A stretch of 64,000 bases of DNA, taken from positions 62,001 to 126,000 of the forward strand of contig NZ_LMFH01000006.1 in the NCBI RefSeq assembly GCF_001427225.1, in the 5' to 3' direction. A program made the translations under genes and the position numbers. This document shows positions 55,585-64,000 of this stretch, one piece after another (the first letter of the stretch is position 1; each line of letters begins with the position of its first letter). The stretch comes from Lysobacter sp. Root494 (GTDB lineage Bacteria > Pseudomonadota > Gammaproteobacteria > Xanthomonadales > Xanthomonadaceae). The notes under the pieces are model-generated. The model saw nothing but the letters and a program-made list of their open reading frames with translations. It ran no database searches and had not been told where the DNA came from.

Positions 55585-56595
55585 TCAGTGATCGCGGTTG
55601 ACTGCGTAACGAGCCAGCCCACGCAGCGCAGCGGTGTACTCGTTGTCGACGATTCCGTCGAGCGAACGTTCGGCTGCCGATGCGTATTCGGAAGCCCGCT
55701 GCCGGCTGTAGTCGAGTCCACCGGTGGCGCGGATCGCCTGCAGCACGTCGGGCAGCGCATCCATATCGCCATGCTCGAGGGCATGGCGCAGGCGATCGCG
55801 CGTAGCGGCGTCGCTGTGCAGCATGGCGTGGATGAGAGGGAGAGTGGCCTTGCCCTCGGCGAGGTCGTCGCCCAGGTTCTTGCCGAGCGTCTCCGCATCC
55901 GATGCGTAGTCGAGCACGTCATCGGCAATCTGGAAGGCGTAGCCAAGGTTCAAGCCGTACGCGTGCAGCGCGTCGCAGGTCGCCGCATCCGCGCCGGACA
56001 GCAGCGCGCCAAGCCGCGTCGCTGCTGCGAACAGCACTGCGGTCTTGCGCTCGATCACGCGCAGGTACGCGGCTTCGTCGGTGTCTGGATTGCGTACGTG
56101 CAGCAGCTGCAGCACTTCGCCTTCGGCGATCTGGTTGGTGGTGTCGGCGAGGATGCGCATGACTTCCACCCGGTCGAGTTCGACCATCAGCTGGAAGCTG
56201 CGCGAATACAGGAAGTCGCCTACCAGGACGCTGGCGGCATTGCCCCAGACGGCATTGGCCGTCTTGCGGCCGCGGCGCAGGTCGGATTCGTCGACGACGT
56301 CGTCGTGCAGCAGCGTCGCGGTGTGGATGAACTCGATCACGGCAGCGAGCTGGTGCGCGTCCGCACCGCGGTGCCCCAAGGCCCCTGCGGCCAGCAACAG
56401 CAGCATCGGCCGCAAGCGCTTGCCACCGGCGCCGATGATGTACTCGGCCACCTGGTTGATCAGCACCACGTCCGAAGCGAGGCGATGGCGGATCAGCGCA
56501 TCGACCGCGGCCATGTCGTCGCGGGCGAGTGCCTGGATCGTGGCCAGGTCGGGAAGCGACGCAGTCGCGGAGCGCAGGGAGGAATCGGCAGACAT
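55585..56595 (-). CDS. ispB: Polyprenyl (octaprenyl-type) diphosphate synthase
   Basis: This all-trans prenyltransferase makes the long side chain of ubiquinone. The 336-residue product has both aspartate-rich motifs: FARM DDVVD at 98-102 (LLHDDVVDESDLRRG) and SARM DDVLD at 225-229, and GGKRLRP at 57-63. Chain length is set by residues upstream of FARM (an Ala/Thr pair, no bulky Phe), which fits a long-chain product; octaprenyl is the default for the group, but the exact length is inferred. It ends near the DLH gene. Confidence 0.9.
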   Translation of the reverse strand: MSADSSLRSATASLPDLATIQALARDDMAAVDALIRHRLASDVVLINQVAEYIIGAGGKRLRPMLLLLAAGALGHRGADAHQLAAVIEFIHTATLLHDDVVDESDLRRGRKTANAVWGNAASVLVGDFLYSRSFQLMVELDRVEVMRILADTTNQIAEGEVLQLLHVRNPDTDEAAYLRVIERKTAVLFAAATRLGALLSGADAATCDALHAYGLNLGYAFQIADDVLDYASDAETLGKNLGDDLAEGKATLPLIHAMLHSDAATRDRLRHALEHGDMDALPDVLQAIRATGGLDYSRQRASEYASAAERSLDGIVDNEYTAALRGLARYAVNRDH

Positions 56596-56650
56596 GGGCG
56601 AATTATACGGGGCGGCCCAGCGCGCCCGTCGATCGGATCCGCCTGCCGGA

Positions 56651-57442
56651 TCAGCGCCAGCGGCGCGCGTTGACGACCTTGATCACGGTTTCCACGTAGT
56701 TGGGACCGATGGCGTAATCGCCGCCCGATGCCAGCGTGAGTGAAAGGCCCTTGGGCCCGCGCCGGTGCAGGCTCGACACCTGTTTCAGGTTGACGATGGT
56801 CGAGCGATGCACGCGCAGGTGGACGGCCGGATCCAGGCGCGTCGCGAGCGAGCTGATCGTGTCCTTGAGCAGGTGCGAGCGGCCGCCGGTGTGCAGCAGA
56901 ACATAGTCGCCTTCCGCGGTGATCGCATCGATGTTCTCGGCGGCGATGCGGACGATGCCGTCGCGCGTACGAACCCAGAATTCTCGCTCATAGGTGACGC
57001 CATTCTCGGGCGTGCCCGACGCGCGCAGGCTGGCGATCAGCTGCTGCAGTTCGGCGAAGCGCACTTCGGCGGCGCGTGCGTCCAGGCGCGCGCGTGCGAG
57101 TCGCACGGCTTCGCGGAAGCGTTCGAACGACACCGGCTTGAGCAGGTAGTCGACCGCGTGCACTTCGAAGGCGCGGACGGCGTGTTCCTGGTAGGCGGTG
57201 ACGAAGATGATTTCCGGCAGATGCTCGCCAGGCTTGAGTTCGGCGATCGCCGCGAAGCCATCCTTCACCGGCATCTGGATGTCGAGCACCGCGATGTCGG
57301 GCTTGAGTTCGCGGATGAAGGTGAGCGCTTCCTTGCCGTTGCGCGCCTTCGCGACGAGTTCCGCGTCGGGAATGCCGGCGACCGCCAATTCGAGGCGATC
57401 CAGGGCGATGGGCTCGTCGTCGGCGAGCAGGATGCGGATCAT
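56651..57442 (-). CDS. LytTR-family response regulator
   Basis: The 263-residue regulator has a receiver domain (acidic pair Asp8/Asp9, phosphoacceptor Asp54 in VLDIQMPVKDG, signalling Lys in DYLLKPVSF) and a C-terminal LytTR DNA-binding domain (FWVRTRDGIVRIAAENIDAI; LRVHRSTIVNLKQVSSLHRR). It partners with the kinase directly upstream, with a four-base overlap, as in AlgR/AlgZ-like and LytR/LytS pairs. Target genes are unknown. LytTR regulators bind direct repeats, and no clear site was found. Confidence 0.9.
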   Translation of the reverse strand: MIRILLADDEPIALDRLELAVAGIPDAELVAKARNGKEALTFIRELKPDIAVLDIQMPVKDGFAAIAELKPGEHLPEIIFVTAYQEHAVRAFEVHAVDYLLKPVSFERFREAVRLARARLDARAAEVRFAELQQLIASLRASGTPENGVTYEREFWVRTRDGIVRIAAENIDAITAEGDYVLLHTGGRSHLLKDTISSLATRLDPAVHLRVHRSTIVNLKQVSSLHRRGPKGLSLTLASGGDYAIGPNYVETVIKVVNARRWR

Positions 57443-58575
57443 GCGGCAGGTTCCAGCACCTGGTCTTCCTGCCATGGCACGCGGATCACGCTGCGCCAGC
57501 CGTTGTCGAGTGGGCCGCTATCGAGGTGCGCATCGTCGCCATATAGCGCGTCGAGCCGCTGCCGTGCGTTGGAGAGGCCGATTCCAAGGCCGCCATTGCC
57601 CTGGCCATGTGCACTGCCGCCGTCATCCTCGACGCTGAGCAGCAGCTGGCCATTTTCGTGGCGCGCACCGATCACGATCTCGACGGGGCGTTCGGACCCG
57701 CCCAGCCCGTACTTCAACGCGTTTTCGACCAGCGGCAGCAGGACCAGGCTCGGCACCATCGCCTGCATGCATTCCGTCGGCACATCCCAGGTCACTTTCA
57801 ACCGATCGGAAAAACGCGCGGCTTCGATTTCGAGGTATTGCCGCAGCATGCCGATCTCGTCGGCCAGCGTGGTCAGCTGCGATGGCGTGCGCGCCAGCGT
57901 ATAGCGCAGGAAGCGCGACAGGCTCAGCACCATTTTCTCGGACTCCGTAGTACGGCCGAGCACGATCAGTCCTGCGAGCGTATTGAGCGTGTTGAACAGG
58001 AAGTGCGGGTTGATCTGCAGCCGTAGCGCGAGCAGTTGCGCCTGTTGTGCGGCGCTGTTGGCATCGGCGAGCTGCTGGTCGCGGCGGCGCACTTCGGCGT
58101 TGTTGCGGGCGGCGGCGTACAGCGCGGCCCAGGCGAAGAAATTCCACTGGTAGGCCTTGTAGGTCTCGCTCAGTTCCCAGAAGGACATCCAGCGGCCGGG
58201 ATACATCACGTAGTAATTGGTGAAATAGCGGAAGACGTATTCCCCCATCCACGTGAGCAGCACGGATGCGGGAAAACTCAGCGCAACGGTGTAGCCGAGC
58301 AGCCGCCAGGGGTGATCGCTGCCCACCTTCTTCAGCAGCGCGTGGATGCCGAGGCAGAGCGCGAAGCCAATGGAACTCGCCACGGTGCGAGCCATCAGGC
58401 TGCCAGGTTCGATCCAGGTATCGCCCGGCATCAGGCTGAGCATGGTGCGCATGACGTAATGCATCGCCCATACGGCCAGCGTCAGTGCGACGACCGTGCG
58501 ATCGAGCGGGTCGAGCCTGCGCAGGCCGGGAATGTGCCGGATGTCTGCCTGCATGTGATTACGTGAAGTGGTCAT
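57439..58575 (-). CDS. LytS/AlgZ-like sensor histidine kinase
   Basis: The 378-residue kinase has five or six hydrophobic segments in the first 155 residues, a His_kinase (5TM-LYT type) domain with the phosphoacceptor His191 in INPHFLFNTLN, and a C-terminal ATPase domain (PLVENALKYGLGG N-box; GGLGIGLSNARQRL). The membrane part has no large periplasmic loop, so it may sense a membrane or cell-wall signal. The ATG at 58575 gives MTTSRNHMQ; an ATG at 58554 (MQADIRH) is an alternative. It is divergent from an AraC regulator. Confidence 0.88.
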   Translation of the reverse strand: MTTSRNHMQADIRHIPGLRRLDPLDRTVVALTLAVWAMHYVMRTMLSLMPGDTWIEPGSLMARTVASSIGFALCLGIHALLKKVGSDHPWRLLGYTVALSFPASVLLTWMGEYVFRYFTNYYVMYPGRWMSFWELSETYKAYQWNFFAWAALYAAARNNAEVRRRDQQLADANSAAQQAQLLALRLQINPHFLFNTLNTLAGLIVLGRTTESEKMVLSLSRFLRYTLARTPSQLTTLADEIGMLRQYLEIEAARFSDRLKVTWDVPTECMQAMVPSLVLLPLVENALKYGLGGSERPVEIVIGARHENGQLLLSVEDDGGSAHGQGNGGLGIGLSNARQRLDALYGDDAHLDSGPLDNGWRSVIRVPWQEDQVLEPAA

Positions 58576-58909
58576 TGCACCTGTCTGCCTGGCCGATGCA
58601 TCTGCGTCGTGCCGGGCGAGTGGTGTACCCGGCACGGGCGTGTGATGCAAGCAGGGCCTTCCGGCAGAGGCCGGCATGGAGCATGCGCCCGGCGTGCTGC
58701 AGAAGCGGTATAGGCGCGAAGGCGGAAGTGGGTGGCGGAACAGCTGGAATTTTCATCGGCGCAAATGGCGTGTTCGTCGATCGCGCGGCCGCTGGTCGAG
58801 GCTCACGGGGGGCTTGGCGAATACCACGGGACGACCGGCGCGAGTCGCGCTACAACGAAGCTCGCCAGTCCCATCCATGCGTATCGCCAGCGATCATCAG
58901 GAGCCGACC
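58576..58909. other. Divergent intergenic region between the kinase and AraC genes
   Basis: 334 bp without a gene. It holds an inverted repeat GTGCCGGG, 11 bases, CCCGGCAC at 58609-58635, 34 bp upstream of the kinase start, that could be an operator or a hairpin. The right end has an AGGAG ribosome site for the AraC gene. No promoter element was recognised with confidence. Confidence 0.4.
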
Positions 58910-59818
58910 ATGGCCGACACCTTCGTAACCGCGCACGACGCGCGAATGCCGATCCCCCACGCCGCAGCGCTGGCAGCCATCCCGGCCCGGCTGATTACGG
59001 TGTCGCGCGCGGAACGGATGCGCACGCCGGCTTCGATGTTTTCCTTCTGGCTGCAGCTGCGTGGAACGGCCCAGGTCACCGCTGCGGAGGGAAGTTTCAC
59101 CCTCCATGCGGGCGAATGGATCGCGCTGGAACGCGGCTCGATGCCCGAGGTCCAGGCCGGACGCAGCGGACTCACGTTGGGGCTGACCCTTACGCCGGAC
59201 GTCATGCATGGTGCGCTGGATTCCACCGATCGCGGCCTCTTGCCCGGTCGTGGCGGGGTGTCGCTGCGCGAGCGCCGACTCGCACTGCGCCTGTGGCGGC
59301 AGTGCGCCTCCCTGCCGGACGAAGCGGGAGTCGCCGCCGTGATGCGCGGGTTGAAGCCCCTGCTGAAGCACTGGCAGGCTGCGCAGGATGCATTCGCCGT
59401 GATGATCGAGCGCTGCCCCGGCCGTTCGTTCCATCGCAAGACCCGGATCTTCGCCCGGATCCAGAAGGCCCGGCTGTACCTCGAAGGAAATCCCCAGCGG
59501 ATGCTGCGGATCGAAGACCTGATGGAGCTGACCCGCTTTTCGAGCTGGTGGCTGTCGAAGACCTTTCATGCGGTCTACCAGGAAACCCTGCAGAAGGCGT
59601 CGATGCGGCTGCGGATGCAGCGGGCCCGCGACTTGCTGCAGCACAGCCAGCTTTCCATCACCGAGCTGGCGGAAGCTTGCGGCTTCCATGATCCCTGCAG
59701 CTTCGCCCGCCAGTTCAAGGCTTGGCACGGCGAGACTGCGTCGTCGTGGCGGAGCCGGTTCCAACTGACGGTCGCCGTGAACGGGGCAGGGCCGGCCTCG
59801 CTGATGGGTCGGGCCTGA
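58910..59818 (+). CDS. AraC family transcriptional regulator
   Basis: The 302-residue regulator has an N-terminal cupin-like sensing half (SFTLHAGEWIALERGSMPEV) and a C-terminal AraC HTH (MLRIEDLMELTRFSSWWLSKTFHAVYQETLQ as first HTH; LSITELAEACGFHDPCSFARQFKAWHG as second) that ends the usual way. Ligand and targets are unknown. The ATG at 58910 follows an AGGAG site. It is divergent from the histidine kinase, so cross-regulation is plausible. Confidence 0.9.
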   Translation: MADTFVTAHDARMPIPHAAALAAIPARLITVSRAERMRTPASMFSFWLQLRGTAQVTAAEGSFTLHAGEWIALERGSMPEVQAGRSGLTLGLTLTPDVMHGALDSTDRGLLPGRGGVSLRERRLALRLWRQCASLPDEAGVAAVMRGLKPLLKHWQAAQDAFAVMIERCPGRSFHRKTRIFARIQKARLYLEGNPQRMLRIEDLMELTRFSSWWLSKTFHAVYQETLQKASMRLRMQRARDLLQHSQLSITELAEACGFHDPCSFARQFKAWHGETASSWRSRFQLTVAVNGAGPASLMGRA

Positions 59819-59950
59819 GTCCCAACCGTTCAGGCCGCCGGCTGCAGCACCAGTTCCTGGGGGCCCTCCAACGGCGGGCGCTTCCGCCCGCAAAAGCGGT
59901 AATTTCCTACCCGGCAGTCCGACCCGCACCGATCGATCAGGGGGGCCGGA

Positions 59951-59956
59951 TATACT
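59951..59956 (+). promoter_or_regulatory. Possible -10 box of ssb
   Basis: A TATACT hexamer lies 109 bp before the ssb start in an otherwise GC-rich region. No good -35 is seen at the normal distance (ACCGAT only), so the assignment is weak. Confidence 0.3.
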
Positions 59957-60064
59957 CTTATTGCATCTGCCCGCGCAGACCCGACAGGGCCGCTGCGACG
60001 GGCCTTCGTCTACTTCCTACCCCGGGATCCCTGCTCGGATCCCCCCTGAAAGGATCGCAACCCC

Positions 60065-60547
60065 ATGGCACGTGGCATCAACAAGGTCATCCTGGTCGGC
60101 AATCTGGGCAACGATCCGGAGACCAAGTACACGCAGGGCGGCATGGCCATTACCACGCTGAGCCTGGCCACGACCTCGGTCCGCAAGGACAAGGATGGCA
60201 ACCAGCAGGAAAAGACCGAGTGGCACCGGGTCAAGCTGTTCGGAAAACTTGGTGAGATCGCCGGCGAATATCTCAAGAAGGGCCGCCAGGTCTACATCGA
60301 GGGCAGGATCGAATACGGCTCGTACGACAAGGACGGAGTGAAGCACTACACGACCGACATCATCGCCGACGACATGCAGATGCTGGGCGGCGGCGACCGC
60401 GCCGAAGGCGCAGCTCCGCGACGCGAATACGGCGGTGGCCAATCTCGGCCGTCGCAGCCCGCCAGCGGCGCTCCGCGCCGCGAACAGGCACCGGCGAAGG
60501 CGAGCGATTTCGGTGCGGATTTTGCGGATGACGACATCCCGTTCTAA
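60065..60547 (+). CDS. ssb: Single-stranded DNA-binding protein
   Basis: SSB coats single-stranded DNA as a tetramer and recruits repair and replication proteins. The 160-residue product has the OB fold ([55 protein letters not shown]) to about 110, a Gly/Arg/Ala/Pro-rich linker and the acidic tip DDDIPF at 155-160 that binds partners such as RecO and RecQ. The ATG at 60065 is clear. It has its own terminator before the rfb genes. Confidence 0.97.
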   Translation: MARGINKVILVGNLGNDPETKYTQGGMAITTLSLATTSVRKDKDGNQQEKTEWHRVKLFGKLGEIAGEYLKKGRQVYIEGRIEYGSYDKDGVKHYTTDIIADDMQMLGGGDRAEGAAPRREYGGGQSRPSQPASGAPRREQAPAKASDFGADFADDDIPF

Positions 60548-60570
60548 AGGTACCCGCTGGATGAATAATG

Positions 60571-60611
60571 CAAGGCGCTGGCGTGACGAAACGGCCAGCG
60601 CCTTTGTTTTA
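60571..60611 (+). terminator. Terminator of ssb
   Basis: AAGGCGCTGG and CCAGCGCCTT, 13 bases apart, then TGTTTTA, separate ssb from rfbB. Confidence 0.88.
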
Positions 60612-60628
60612 TGGCGAGGAGCACCTGC

Positions 60629-61684
60629 ATGACTACGTGGCTGGTAACCGGAGGCGCGGGATTCATTGGTGCCAATTTCGTTCTCGATGCAGTGGAGCGG
60701 GGCATACGGGTCATCAACCTGGACGCAATGACGTATGCGGGGAACCTCGAAACCCTGGCTTCCCTACGCGGGAACCCCGATCATCTTTTCGTGCAGGGGG
60801 ACATCGGCAACGCCGCACTGGTGGAACGCCTGCTGCGAGAGCACCGTCCCGATGCGGTCATCAATTTCGCGGCCGAAAGCCATGTCGATCGGTCGATCGA
60901 TGGCCCGGCTGCATTCGTACAGACCAACGTTGTCGGCACGTTGAATCTGCTGGAGCAGAGCCGCGATTACTGGAAGCAGCTGGACGCGCCTTCGCGCGAT
61001 GCATTCCGCTTCCTACATGTCTCCACGGACGAGGTCTACGGCACGCTCGGGGAAACGGGCAGGTTCACGGAATCGACACCGTATGCGCCGAACTCGCCAT
61101 ATTCCGCATCGAAAGCGGCTTCCGATCATCTTGTTCGCGCGTTCCACCATACCTACGGGCTGCCGGTACTGACGACCAATTGTTCGAATAATTATGGTCC
61201 CTACCAGTTCCCGGAAAAGCTCATTCCGCTGACGATCACCAAGGCGCTCGCAGGCGATCCGCTGCCGGTCTACGGCGACGGGCTCAACGTGCGCGACTGG
61301 CTGCATGTAGGCGACCATTGCGCCGCCATCCGGCGCGTGCTCGAAGGCGGGCGCACTGGCGAGACATACAACGTGGGTGGAAATGCAGAGCGAACGAATA
61401 TCGCAGTGGTGAAGATGATTTGTGCTTTGCTCGATCAACGTCAACCGCTGCCGGATGGCCGTGCGCGCGAATCGCTGATCACCCACGTCAGCGATCGGCC
61501 GGGACACGACCGGCGCTACGCCATAGACGCATCGAAGCTGAAAAACGAACTTGACTGGACGCCCGCCATGACCTTCGAACAAGGCATGGTCCGTACGGTG
61601 GAGTGGTATGTGGGCAACCAGGCGTGGGTCAGGCGAGTGCTGGACGGCAGCTACCGCATGGAGCGTGTCGGCTTGCCCGGTTGA
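60629..61684 (+). CDS. rfbB: dTDP-glucose 4,6-dehydratase
   Basis: RfbB (RmlB) turns dTDP-glucose into the 4-keto-6-deoxy sugar, the second step to dTDP-L-rhamnose. The 351-residue SDR-fold enzyme has TGGAGFIG at 7-14, the HVSTDEVYGTLGE segment with the catalytic Thr-Asp-Glu triad, YSASKAASDHLVRAFHHTYGLP (Tyr-x3-Lys) and the NGGNAERTN-type C-terminal part. The ATG at 60629 follows GGCGAGGAGC; the ATG six codons earlier lacks a site. It opens the rfbBACD operon. Confidence 0.96.
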   Translation: MTTWLVTGGAGFIGANFVLDAVERGIRVINLDAMTYAGNLETLASLRGNPDHLFVQGDIGNAALVERLLREHRPDAVINFAAESHVDRSIDGPAAFVQTNVVGTLNLLEQSRDYWKQLDAPSRDAFRFLHVSTDEVYGTLGETGRFTESTPYAPNSPYSASKAASDHLVRAFHHTYGLPVLTTNCSNNYGPYQFPEKLIPLTITKALAGDPLPVYGDGLNVRDWLHVGDHCAAIRRVLEGGRTGETYNVGGNAERTNIAVVKMICALLDQRQPLPDGRARESLITHVSDRPGHDRRYAIDASKLKNELDWTPAMTFEQGMVRTVEWYVGNQAWVRRVLDGSYRMERVGLPG

Positions 61685-61717
61685 TACCCTTATGGCAGGA
61701 ACCTTCCGAGTGACCCC

Positions 61718-62605
61718 ATGACGCAGCGCAAAGGCATCATCCTTGCCGGCGGTTCCGGCACGCGGCTATATCCGATCACCCAGGCCATCAGCAAGCAGCT
61801 GCTGCCGGTATTCGACAAGCCGATGATCTATTACCCGCTGGGCGTGTTGATGCTTGGGGGAATACGCGAAGTCCTCATCATCAATACGCCGCACGAGCAG
61901 ATGCTCTTCAAAAGGCTGTTGGGCGATGGCTCCCAATGGGGAATGAAGATTGGCTACGCGGTGCAACCAGACCCCGAAGGCCTTGCGCAGGCCTATGTCA
62001 TCGGCAGGGATTTCGTCGGGGAGAAACCGAGCTGCCTGGTGCTGGGGGACAACATCTTCTACGGGCACGGCCTTACTGAGTTGTTGAAAGGCGCTGCAAT
62101 GCGCGACCACGGTGCGACAGTGTTCGGGTACTGGGTCAAGGATCCGCAGCGTTATGGTGTCGCCGAGTTCGATGCAGCGGGCAAGGTCATTGGAATAGAG
62201 GAAAAGCCGGCCCAGCCCAGGTCAAATTACGCGGTCACCGGCCTGTATTTCTATGATGGGCGCGCCTCCGGGTTCGCCGCCGGATTGAAACCCTCTTCGC
62301 GCGGCGAGCTGGAAATTACCGACCTCAACCGCTGCTATCTCGAAGAAGGATCGCTGCAGCTCGAACGCCTCGGGCGCGGGTTTGCCTGGCTGGATACGGG
62401 CACGCACGAATCGCTCATGGAGGCGTCAAGCTACATCGAGACGATCGAGAAGCGACAAGGCCTGCGTGTCTGCTGTCCGGAGGAGATCGCATATCTCAAC
62501 GGGTGGATCGACGCAGCCCAGCTCCGCGACCTCGCCAAACCGCTCGCAAAAAACGGCTATGGCCAGTACCTGCTGAGCGTGCTGGAGCACGGGCCGGTCG
62601 CATGA
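61718..62605 (+). CDS. rfbA: Glucose-1-phosphate thymidylyltransferase
   Basis: RfbA (RmlA) makes dTDP-glucose from glucose-1-phosphate and dTTP, feeding rfbB. The 295-residue product has GGSGTRLYP at 11-19, KPMIYYPLG and [11 protein letters not shown] (metal and sugar contacts), [21 protein letters not shown] and [13 protein letters not shown]. The length matches RmlA (about 290). It follows rfbB by 33 bp and overlaps rfbC by ATGA. Feedback inhibition by dTDP-rhamnose is known for the family. Confidence 0.96.
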   Translation: MTQRKGIILAGGSGTRLYPITQAISKQLLPVFDKPMIYYPLGVLMLGGIREVLIINTPHEQMLFKRLLGDGSQWGMKIGYAVQPDPEGLAQAYVIGRDFVGEKPSCLVLGDNIFYGHGLTELLKGAAMRDHGATVFGYWVKDPQRYGVAEFDAAGKVIGIEEKPAQPRSNYAVTGLYFYDGRASGFAAGLKPSSRGELEITDLNRCYLEEGSLQLERLGRGFAWLDTGTHESLMEASSYIETIEKRQGLRVCCPEEIAYLNGWIDAAQLRDLAKPLAKNGYGQYLLSVLEHGPVA

Positions 62606-63159
62606 AGGTGATCGAAACCGATCTTCCCGGGTGTATCGTCGTCGAGCCACAGGTCTTCGGCGATTCACGCGGGTTTTTCTTCGAATCGTTCAACACCGGG
62701 AAGCTTGCCGCGCACGGACTGGAGCCGCGCTTCGTGCAGGGCAATGTTTCGTCCTCGGCGCAGGGCGTGCTGCGCGGGCTTCATTATCAATGGCCCAATC
62801 CACAAGGGAAGTATGTCTCGGTCATCGAAGGAGAGGTCTGGGATGTTGCCGTCGACATCCGTCGCGGATCTCCTACCTTCGGCAAATGGACTGCAGTAGT
62901 TCTGAGCGCCGGGAACAAGCGTCACTTCTGGATTCCCGAGGGCTTCGCGCACGGCTTCGTGGTATTGAGTGAACGCGCGGTATTCACGTACCTGTGCACT
63001 GCGAGCTACGACGCCAAGGCAGATGCCGGTGTGCGCTGGGACGATCCTGCGTTGGCGATCGACTGGCCTGTCAGTGCTCCGCAGTTGTCGGATAAAGACA
63101 TGCGCGCGCCCCTGCTGTCGGAAATCGCAGAGGGTCGGCTCCCGGTCTACACGGGCTGA
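62602..63159 (+). CDS. rfbC: dTDP-4-dehydrorhamnose 3,5-epimerase
   Basis: RfbC (RmlC) epimerises C3 and C5 of the 4-keto sugar. The 185-residue cupin has [29 protein letters not shown] with the catalytic His, and [15 protein letters not shown] (Asp). Length fits (about 185). It starts inside the rfbA stop and is followed after five bases by rfbD. Confidence 0.95.
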   Translation: MKVIETDLPGCIVVEPQVFGDSRGFFFESFNTGKLAAHGLEPRFVQGNVSSSAQGVLRGLHYQWPNPQGKYVSVIEGEVWDVAVDIRRGSPTFGKWTAVVLSAGNKRHFWIPEGFAHGFVVLSERAVFTYLCTASYDAKADAGVRWDDPALAIDWPVSAPQLSDKDMRAPLLSEIAEGRLPVYTG

Positions 63160-63164
63160 CCCTC

Positions 63165-64000
63165 ATGAAGATCCTTCTGCTCGGCGGCAATGGCCAGGTC
63201 GGCTACGAGCTCCAGCGCAGCCTTGCGCCGCTCGGTGAGCTCACCGTTGCGACGCGAAGTGGTGAGCTGCCCGATGGCGGCACGGGCGAGATTCTGGATC
63301 TATACATGCCGGACACCTTCGCGTCCCTGATCGATCGATTGGCTCCGGACGTAGTGGTGAACGCGACTGCCTACACCGCCGTGGATCGGGCGGAAGACGA
63401 ACCGGAGCTGGCCTTCCAGGCGAATGCGGACGCGCCAGCCGAACTCGCGCGCCTCTGTGCCGGGCGCGGGACGTTCTTGGTGCATTACTCCACCGACTAC
63501 GTCTTCGATGGAAGCGCAGATACGCCTTATCGCGAAGACCATCCAACCGCTCCGCTCGGCGTCTACGGCGCCAGCAAACTGGAAGGGGAACGGCGCATCC
63601 AGGCGAGTGGCGCGACGCATCTGATTCTTCGCACCGCATGGGTCTATGCCACGCGGGGAAGCAACTTCCTGCAGACGATGCTGCGACTGGGTGCCGAGCG
63701 CGAAGAATTGCGGGTAGTCGCCGACCAGCGCGGTTGTCCGACGCCAGCCTGGTTGATCGCCGATGTCACGGCACGAATCCTGCGGGATGGCCTGAAGCAA
63801 TCCGGCGTTCGCCATCTTGTCGCCAGCGGCGAAACGACGTGGCATGGTTTCGCTGATGAAATCTTCAGGCAGGGGCATGCGCGAGGGCTGATTCCGCGGC
63901 TGCCGCGGGTGCTCCCCATCAACACGTCCGACTATCCGGCCCGTGCGCGCCGGCCCGCCTATTCGGTGCTGGACACGCAGCTGCTACGCAGCGAGTACCA
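63165..64000 (+). CDS. rfbD: dTDP-4-dehydrorhamnose reductase, truncated by the window edge
   Basis: RfbD (RmlD) reduces dTDP-6-deoxy-L-lyxo-4-hexulose to dTDP-L-rhamnose with NAD(P)H. The window holds about 278 codons from the ATG at 63165; full-length RmlD is near 300. Visible parts are LLGGNGQVGYELQ (nucleotide loop), VVNATAYTAVDRAEDEP, HYSTDYVFDGS (Ser/Thr-Asp-Tyr), and YGASKLEGERRI (Tyr-x3-Lys). The last codons still show family character. It completes the rhamnose pathway; the gene needs the sequence beyond 64000. Confidence 0.94.
   Translation, partial: MKILLLGGNGQVGYELQRSLAPLGELTVATRSGELPDGGTGEILDLYMPDTFASLIDRLAPDVVVNATAYTAVDRAEDEPELAFQANADAPAELARLCAGRGTFLVHYSTDYVFDGSADTPYREDHPTAPLGVYGASKLEGERRIQASGATHLILRTAWVYATRGSNFLQTMLRLGAEREELRVVADQRGCPTPAWLIADVTARILRDGLKQSGVRHLVASGETTWHGFADEIFRQGHARGLIPRLPRVLPINTSDYPARARRPAYSVLDTQLLRSEY

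Overview
The window is a GC-rich, gene-dense piece of bacterial chromosome that looks like Xanthomonadaceae (Lysobacteraceae), most likely Lysobacter or a close relative. The evidence is gene content and order: an aspartate kinase fused to diaminopimelate decarboxylase, a MurL/MurD2 pair for D-glutamate entry into peptidoglycan, a divergent cysHIJ / cysD-cysNC sulfate cluster, an Rrf2-led suf operon, and intergenic repeats of types that I associate with this family. Nearly all of it is ordinary core genome. I saw no rRNA, tRNA, CRISPR array, prophage or insertion-sequence transposase.

Layout. 1-4.2 kb: purN (cut by the edge) and purM on the minus strand, divergent from a coupled DUF2066-PerM-Hda set. 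4.2-6.5 kb: an exported NTF2-like protein and the cell-wall recycling pair AmgK-MurU. 6.6-19.5 kb: sulfur assimilation, with cysK, cysG, cysB, then cysJ-cysI-cysH divergent from cysD-cysNC; together these take sulfate to sulfide, make siroheme, and fix sulfide into cysteine. 19.5-24.3 kb: a small stress membrane protein, an M20 dipeptidase, a ComEA-like protein, a HutD protein. 22.9-26.8 kb: an iron-uptake operon (TonB receptor, PiuC-type oxygenase, PepSY protein) behind a Fur-like box. 26.9-33.9 kb: the suf operon, read leftwards from an IscR/SufR-like regulator through sufB, an LprI-like protein, sufC, sufD and sufS; a small membrane protein, a GNAT acetyltransferase and a Rieske protein follow downstream.

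34-45 kb is the most accessory-looking part: a 42-bp degenerate tandem repeat, a SET-domain protein with a lysine tail, a large DUF5916 protein, a PIN protein without visible antitoxin, three lipoproteins, LysE and membrane proteins, an EF-G paralogue, and an intergenic region holding a nested inverted repeat about 0.5 kb long. 45-48.9 kb: OsmC, an alpha/beta hydrolase, a glycine-zipper protein, an SDR and a PhzF protein. 49-54.5 kb: the kinase-decarboxylase fusion, MurL and MurD2, which together supply meso-DAP/lysine and D-glutamate for the peptidoglycan stem. 54.6-60 kb: an exported dienelactone-hydrolase-like protein, polyprenyl diphosphate synthase, a LytTR response regulator with its histidine kinase, and a divergent AraC regulator. 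60-64 kb: ssb, then rfbBACD for dTDP-L-rhamnose, with rfbD running off the end.

The signals least explained by known genes are the repeats: a MITE-like element with two recognisable copies and one decayed relative, the 0.5-kb nested inverted repeat, a REP doublet and the 42-bp tandem repeat. Several regulatory palindromes (suf regulator, cysJ/cysD, TonB receptor, a CRP/Clp-like site) and a possible leader peptide before cysB are also worth testing.
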